The position numbers and the translations under genes were made by a program. Shown here in pieces: positions 5,756-9,095 of a stretch of DNA of 9,095 nucleotides. This stretch comes from Syntrophales bacterium (GTDB lineage: Bacteria; Desulfobacterota; Syntrophia; Syntrophales; UBA2210), in contig JAQUQY010000048.1 in the NCBI GenBank assembly GCA_028715865.1, positions 1 to 9,095 of the forward strand, given 5' to 3'. Under the pieces are notes generated by a model that was given only the letters and a program-made list of their open reading frames with translations, was not told the DNA's origin and did not search any database. Position 1 is the stretch's first letter. Each line of letters begins with the position of its first letter.

Positions 5756-7939
5756 CTACTTCCCGCAACAGCGTTTGAATTTTTTCCCGCTCCCGCAGGG
5801 GCAGGGGTCGTTCCTTCCCACTTTTTCTTCTTTTCTTCGTACGGTTTTTACCTTCGCGTCGTGGTCCCCGCGGCTCATGACGTATTCCCTTTTGCGCTTC
5901 TGCTCGATATCAGAAACTTCTTCCTCACGCCGTACCTGAACAAGGCAGAGTTTTTCGATGGAACTCGCCTTTACCCGGTTTACCATATCCATAAACATTT
6001 CGTAGCCTTCCCGCTGATACTCCCTGGTGGGGTCTTTCTGGCCGTACCCCCGAAGGCCTATACCCTCTTTGAGATGATCCATTGCAAGGAGATGGTCTTT
6101 CCAGTGAGTATCAAGGGACTGGAGCATAATCATTCGGGTGACATAGTCCATGATGGACTTTCCGAATTCTTCTTCTTTTTTTCTGAACAGCTCTTTAACT
6201 GAATCGAAAAGCTCGGTCGCGACCTCTTCCCGATGCACTTCGTCAGGTTTTCGCTTAACGAAATCGAGACGCAGTGAAAACTGCTTAAGGACCATGTCGT
6301 CAAGACCCTTAAGGTTCCATTCGTCATGATGAAGCTTCTCCCCAAGAAACTCGTCGACAATATCGTCGATAAGTTCATCGACAATGTCTTCGACGGTCTG
6401 CCAGAGATCAACACCGGCCAGTATGTCACGACGCTGCTTGTAGATGACTTCCCGCTGCCGGTTCATGACGTCATCATATTCCAGCAAGTGCTTCCTTATA
6501 TCGAAGTTCTGCCCCTCCACCCGTTTCTGGGCATTTTCTATGGCCTTGGAAATAAGACCATGCTCAATGGGCTCACCCTCCTGGACGCCGATACGCTCCA
6601 TAACAGATGCTATTCTATCGGCCCCAAAAATCCTGAGAAGATCATCGTCCAGGGAAAGATAAAAACGGGATGACCCCATATCGCCCTGTCGGCCTGACCT
6701 GCCCCGAAGCTGGTTGTCAATGCGTCGACTTTCATGCCGCTCCGTTCCAAGAATGTGGAGCCCCCCCAGATCAGCCACCCCATTGCCCAGCTTGATGTCC
6801 GTACCGCGGCCGGCCATGTTTGTCGATATCGTTACAGCGCCGGGCTGGCCTGCTTCGGCGATAATCTCAGCTTCCCTCTGGTGGTTTTTCGCGTTCAGAA
6901 TGTTGTGCTGGATGCCGAATTTCTTCAGGTACTTGCTCAGTAGCTCCGATTTTTCTATGGATATGGTTCCCACCAGCACGGGCCTTCCTATCCGGTTCAG
7001 TTCCCTGATTTCTTCAATGGCGGCATCGAACTTTTCTTTTTCCGTCTTATATATGACATCAGGATAATCTTCTCTGATCATGGGCATGTTCGTGGGAATT
7101 ACGATAACTTCAAGGTTATATATTTTCTTGAATTCCTCCGCCTCCGTGTCCGCGGTGCCGGTCATTCCAGCAAGTTTTTCATACATTCTGAAGTAGTTCT
7201 GGAAAGTCACTGAAGCATAGGTCTGGTTTTCCCGCTCAACCTTCACGTTCTCCTTGGCTTCAAGCGCCTGGTGGAGACCGTCGCTGTAACGCCTTCCAGG
7301 CATGACACGACCGGTAAACTCGTCAACAATTATAACCTGGCCGTCTTTCACCAGGTAGTCCACATCGCGCTTGAAAAGGGTGTGAGCCTTAAGGGCCTGG
7401 TTCACATGGTGCAGAATCTCTATATTTCTTGGCTCGTACAGATTATCGACTTTCAGAAGCTTCTCTACCTTTGCCACTCCATCCTCGGTTAGCACCACGG
7501 TACGGCTTTTTTCGTCGATGGAATAATCCACCTCTTTTTTAAGGCTGGGAATCACCTGGTTGATTCTTACATACTTATCCGTGGACTCTTCCGAGGGGCC
7601 CGATATAATAAGCGGCGTCCGCGCTTCATCGATGAGTATGCTGTCAACTTCATCGACTATGGCGTAGTGAAAATCCCGCTGCACATATTCGTCAATTGAA
7701 AACTTCATGTTGTCGCGAAGATAGTCGAAACCGAACTCATTATTGGTTCCATATGTCACGTCGCATTGATATGCCGCCCGCCTCTGGCGGTCGTCAAGCC
7801 CATGAACGACGGTTCCAACCGTAAGCCCCAGGGATGTGTAGATCGGCCCCATCCAATCGGCGTCTCGAAGGGCCAGGTAATCATTTACGGTTACAACGTG
7901 AACTCCCCTGCCTGTGAGCGCGTTGAGATAGATGGGCAT
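5756..7939 (-). CDS. secA: SecA remainder, from residue 114 to the C-terminus (727 residues)
   Basis: This is the rest of SecA, in the same frame as the N-terminal piece. If the TAA is real, the first in-frame ATG (7939) is only 15 bases past the stop, but it has no good ribosome-binding site: the nearest GAGGG is about 18 bases upstream. Reinitiation would give a protein lacking the N-terminal 113 residues and the whole phosphate-binding loop. All later motifs are present: the DEVD box, preprotein cross-linking domain, second nucleotide-binding domain, scaffold and wing domains, and the CXCX8CC zinc tail ending at the TAG at 5758-5756. The lack of any further damage argues against an old pseudogene. 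Confidence 0.9.
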   Translation of the reverse strand: MPIYLNALTGRGVHVVTVNDYLALRDADWMGPIYTSLGLTVGTVVHGLDDRQRRAAYQCDVTYGTNNEFGFDYLRDNMKFSIDEYVQRDFHYAIVDEVDSILIDEARTPLIISGPSEESTDKYVRINQVIPSLKKEVDYSIDEKSRTVVLTEDGVAKVEKLLKVDNLYEPRNIEILHHVNQALKAHTLFKRDVDYLVKDGQVIIVDEFTGRVMPGRRYSDGLHQALEAKENVKVERENQTYASVTFQNYFRMYEKLAGMTGTADTEAEEFKKIYNLEVIVIPTNMPMIREDYPDVIYKTEKEKFDAAIEEIRELNRIGRPVLVGTISIEKSELLSKYLKKFGIQHNILNAKNHQREAEIIAEAGQPGAVTISTNMAGRGTDIKLGNGVADLGGLHILGTERHESRRIDNQLRGRSGRQGDMGSSRFYLSLDDDLLRIFGADRIASVMERIGVQEGEPIEHGLISKAIENAQKRVEGQNFDIRKHLLEYDDVMNRQREVIYKQRRDILAGVDLWQTVEDIVDELIDDIVDEFLGEKLHHDEWNLKGLDDMVLKQFSLRLDFVKRKPDEVHREEVATELFDSVKELFRKKEEEFGKSIMDYVTRMIMLQSLDTHWKDHLLAMDHLKEGIGLRGYGQKDPTREYQREGYEMFMDMVNRVKASSIEKLCLVQVRREEEVSDIEQKRKREYVMSRGDHDAKVKTVRRKEEKVGRNDPCPCGSGKKFKRCCGK

Positions 7940-7954
7940 GGTGGCGGCAAGTGT

Positions 7955-8278
7955 TTAGCCCTCACCGGTTTTCATTTCGGCTATCTTTCCTTCGTGAAGA
8001 GAAATGCCTCCCAGCATCTGAACATCGAAGGGTCGCATGCCCACATTTCTTCGGGCCGCTTCGCGCACTACCGCGAAAGCCTCCGGCAAAATGTCATCCA
8101 GTTCAGCCCCATTGTCGATCTTCTCCCTGAAGAAGGCCGTCTTTGCCCTCAACTGGTCATCGGAAAGCTCTTTTAGAGCCGGCTCGTGAGAATTGATCTC
8201 ATCGAGATATACCGATATCCGCTTCAATTCACGGTCGTTTTTACTTCCCACGATTTTTTTTAAAATATACTGGAACAT
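7955..8278 (-). CDS. secA: SecA N-terminal fragment (107 residues, ends inside Walker A)
   Basis: Codons 1-107 of secA, starting at ATG 8278 with GAGGGG just upstream (short spacing). It contains the amino-terminal helix, the Q-motif area and MRPFDVQMLGGISLH, and stops after MKTGEG. As translated it would be a truncated first nucleotide-binding subdomain with no ATPase or translocation activity. It belongs to the same reading frame as the downstream piece. Confidence 0.85.
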   Translation of the reverse strand: MFQYILKKIVGSKNDRELKRISVYLDEINSHEPALKELSDDQLRAKTAFFREKIDNGAELDDILPEAFAVVREAARRNVGMRPFDVQMLGGISLHEGKIAEMKTGEG

Positions 8279-8296
8279 AACCCCTCATACCCATAC

Positions 8297-8324
8297 AAAA
8301 AACCCGGCCGCCACAGGCACCGGG
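8297..8324 (-). terminator. Rho-independent terminator or attenuator hairpin in front of secA
   Basis: Read on the minus strand, CCCGG (8324-8320) and CCGGG (8307-8303) form the outer stem. A T-G pair and an inner GCC/GGC stem lie within it, with a TGT loop and one bulged G. Six T follow (8302-8297). This is a good intrinsic terminator. It may end the M23 peptidase transcript, but it lies only 18 bases before the secA start codon and downstream of the likely secA promoter. Confidence 0.7.
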
Positions 8325-8343
8325 AAAAATGACCCGCCACAGA

Positions 8344-8373
8344 ATTATAATCCCGCTTCAGTTCCCATATTAA
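8344..8373 (-). promoter_or_regulatory. Candidate secA promoter
   Basis: On the minus strand, TTAATA (8373-8368, four of six -35 matches) is followed after 18 bases by a perfect TATAAT (8349-8344). Transcription would begin near 8337, just after the M23 stop codon, and would run through the terminator-like hairpin at 8324-8297 before reaching the secA ATG at 8278. Confidence 0.5.
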
Positions 8374-8380
8374 ATCTCGA

Positions 8381-9095
8381 TTAGAAGAGGTACCGCCGCG
8401 GATTCACATATTCTCCCTTCACCATGACGCCATAATGCAAATGCGGTCCCGTGCTGCGGCCGGAGCTTCCAACATATCCTATGACATCGCCCCTCTTCAC
8501 CTGCTGACCGGCTTTAACGGCCTGTTCACGGAGATGTCCGTAACAGGTTTTTACGTCGTCCCCGTGATCTATCCACACCAGGTTTCCCATGTAGCGATCC
8601 TTGCTGACCACAGTGACCACTCCATCGGCGGGGGCCACTATTTCCTTACCCGGCCGTGTTGCTATATCAATTCCATTGTGAAACTCCCGCTTGTCCGTGA
8701 AGGGCGACTTTCTGTTCCCGAATTCCGAGGTCACCCAACCGACCACGGGCCAGATAGAGGGGGTTCGCGCGAGAATTGATTTCTGCGTCTTCAAATAGTC
8801 GACGAGTTCGCGAAAACTTCTTTCCTGGGCTGATGACTCCTCGAGAAGCTGATCAATTTCCTGATGGATTTCGTCTATCAGCTTCAGTTGTGTTTCGGAA
8901 AGACGTTCCGCGGCACTGTCTTCTTCCGGAACCGACCCGCCCACTCCAAAAAGGCCGTCTTCATCTTCGGGAACCTCGAGATTGGATATAATTCTTATTT
9001 TGCGATCAAACTCGTTAAGCTCCGATATCTTTCTTTCAAAATAGGATACTTTTTCAGCCAGGAGTCCGAGACTTTCAGTCTGGACCCTGTTGGTT
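8381..9095 (-). CDS. M23 (LytM-type) zinc metallopeptidase with coiled coil, N-terminus beyond the window
   Basis: Probable cell-wall endopeptidase that cuts peptide crosslinks of peptidoglycan in the periplasm. The frame is open from the right edge: 237 codons are visible, so the internal GTG at 8944 is not the true start. The first part (about visible residues 1-110) is rich in Glu, Lys and Leu and looks like a coiled coil, with a PEDEDGLFGVGG linker. The catalytic domain has WPVVGWVTSEFGNR, the zinc motif HNGID (His and Asp, near 8680-8666), YGHL (near 8540-8529) and HLHYG (near 8443-8429), so all expected ligand and catalytic residues are present. It ends NPRRYLF with TAA at 8383-8381. 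A signal peptide or membrane anchor is expected outside the window. It lies 102 bases upstream of secA in the same direction, but a terminator-like hairpin separates them. Confidence 0.93.
   Translation of the reverse strand, partial: TNRVQTESLGLLAEKVSYFERKISELNEFDRKIRIISNLEVPEDEDGLFGVGGSVPEEDSAAERLSETQLKLIDEIHQEIDQLLEESSAQERSFRELVDYLKTQKSILARTPSIWPVVGWVTSEFGNRKSPFTDKREFHNGIDIATRPGKEIVAPADGVVTVVSKDRYMGNLVWIDHGDDVKTCYGHLREQAVKAGQQVKRGDVIGYVGSSGRSTGPHLHYGVMVKGEYVNPRRYLF

Larger units (their letters stand above)
5756..8278 (-). pseudogene. secA: secA, full-length frame interrupted by TAA at the Walker A lysine codon
   Basis: SecA is the ATPase that drives preproteins through SecYEG. The frame covers 840 codons with one internal stop at codon 108 (plus-strand 7955-7957). 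The family has TGEGKT here and this gene reads TGEG-stop-T, so only the catalytic lysine is replaced; the phase does not change. Everything else looks intact: GTNNEFGFDYLRD, DEVDSILIDEARTP (Asp209-Glu210, same numbers as in E. coli), the TGTADTEA region, NMAGRGTDIKLG, RGRSGRQGD, and the zinc-binding tail CPCGSG...CC (826-838). Reading AAA for TAA needs a single change at 7957. Because secA is normally essential, the options are a sequence error, a recent null allele with another copy elsewhere, or suppression. TAA is not generally reassigned here, since four other genes in the window end with it. The two resulting open frames are listed separately. Confidence 0.85.

Noticed and set aside
7955..7957. 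Selenocysteine, pyrrolysine or a general genetic-code change at the secA stop
   Set aside because: Those use TGA or TAG. The codon is TAA, which also ends the genes at 1132, 2258, 2976 and 4378, so a general reassignment is not supported.
7940..7957. Frameshift or programmed frameshifting in secA
   Set aside because: Both parts of secA are in the same reading phase, so only a substitution is needed.

Overview
The window looks like chromosomal DNA of a Gram-negative bacterium of the Deltaproteobacteria (Desulfobacterota/Desulfuromonadota/Syntrophales kind). This rests on the order M23 peptidase - secA - argJ on one strand, which I recall from Geobacter-like genomes, on the style of the PAS-GGDEF protein, and on lipoprotein signals. 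No mobile element, CRISPR array, tRNA or rRNA was seen. Codon use looks uniform across the window.

Left part (1-1683, minus strand): a two-gene operon. A small exported Sel1-repeat protein (1132-1683) is followed after 20 bases by a membrane-anchored PAS-GGDEF diguanylate cyclase that runs off the left edge. A gap of about 395 bases (1684-2078) separates this divergently from the next unit.

Middle part (2079-4378, plus strand): a 59-residue stand-alone winged-helix DNA-binding protein, a 259-base gap rich in palindromes, then two Sel1-repeat lipoproteins (152 and about 435 residues). The larger has ten Sel1 repeats and carries a recent 216-bp internal tandem duplication. All three Sel1 genes are paralogues, down to their ribosome-binding sites and first codons. 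With the cyclase and the small regulator they may form a local envelope-signalling locus, but that is inference.

Right part (4495-9095, minus strand): housekeeping genes in the order M23 peptidase (cut by the right edge), secA, argJ. The outstanding anomaly is in secA. Its reading frame is intact from codon 1 to 840 except for one TAA that replaces codon 108, the Walker A lysine of TGEGKT. This is a single-base difference (A instead of T at 7957 on the plus strand), with no other decay in the gene. Upstream of secA, a good -10 box is followed by a terminator-like hairpin ending only 18 bases before the start codon, an arrangement that suggests attenuation.

I found no convincing wholly new system. 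The best leads are the secA stop codon, the secA leader, and the Sel1/cyclase/winged-helix cluster.
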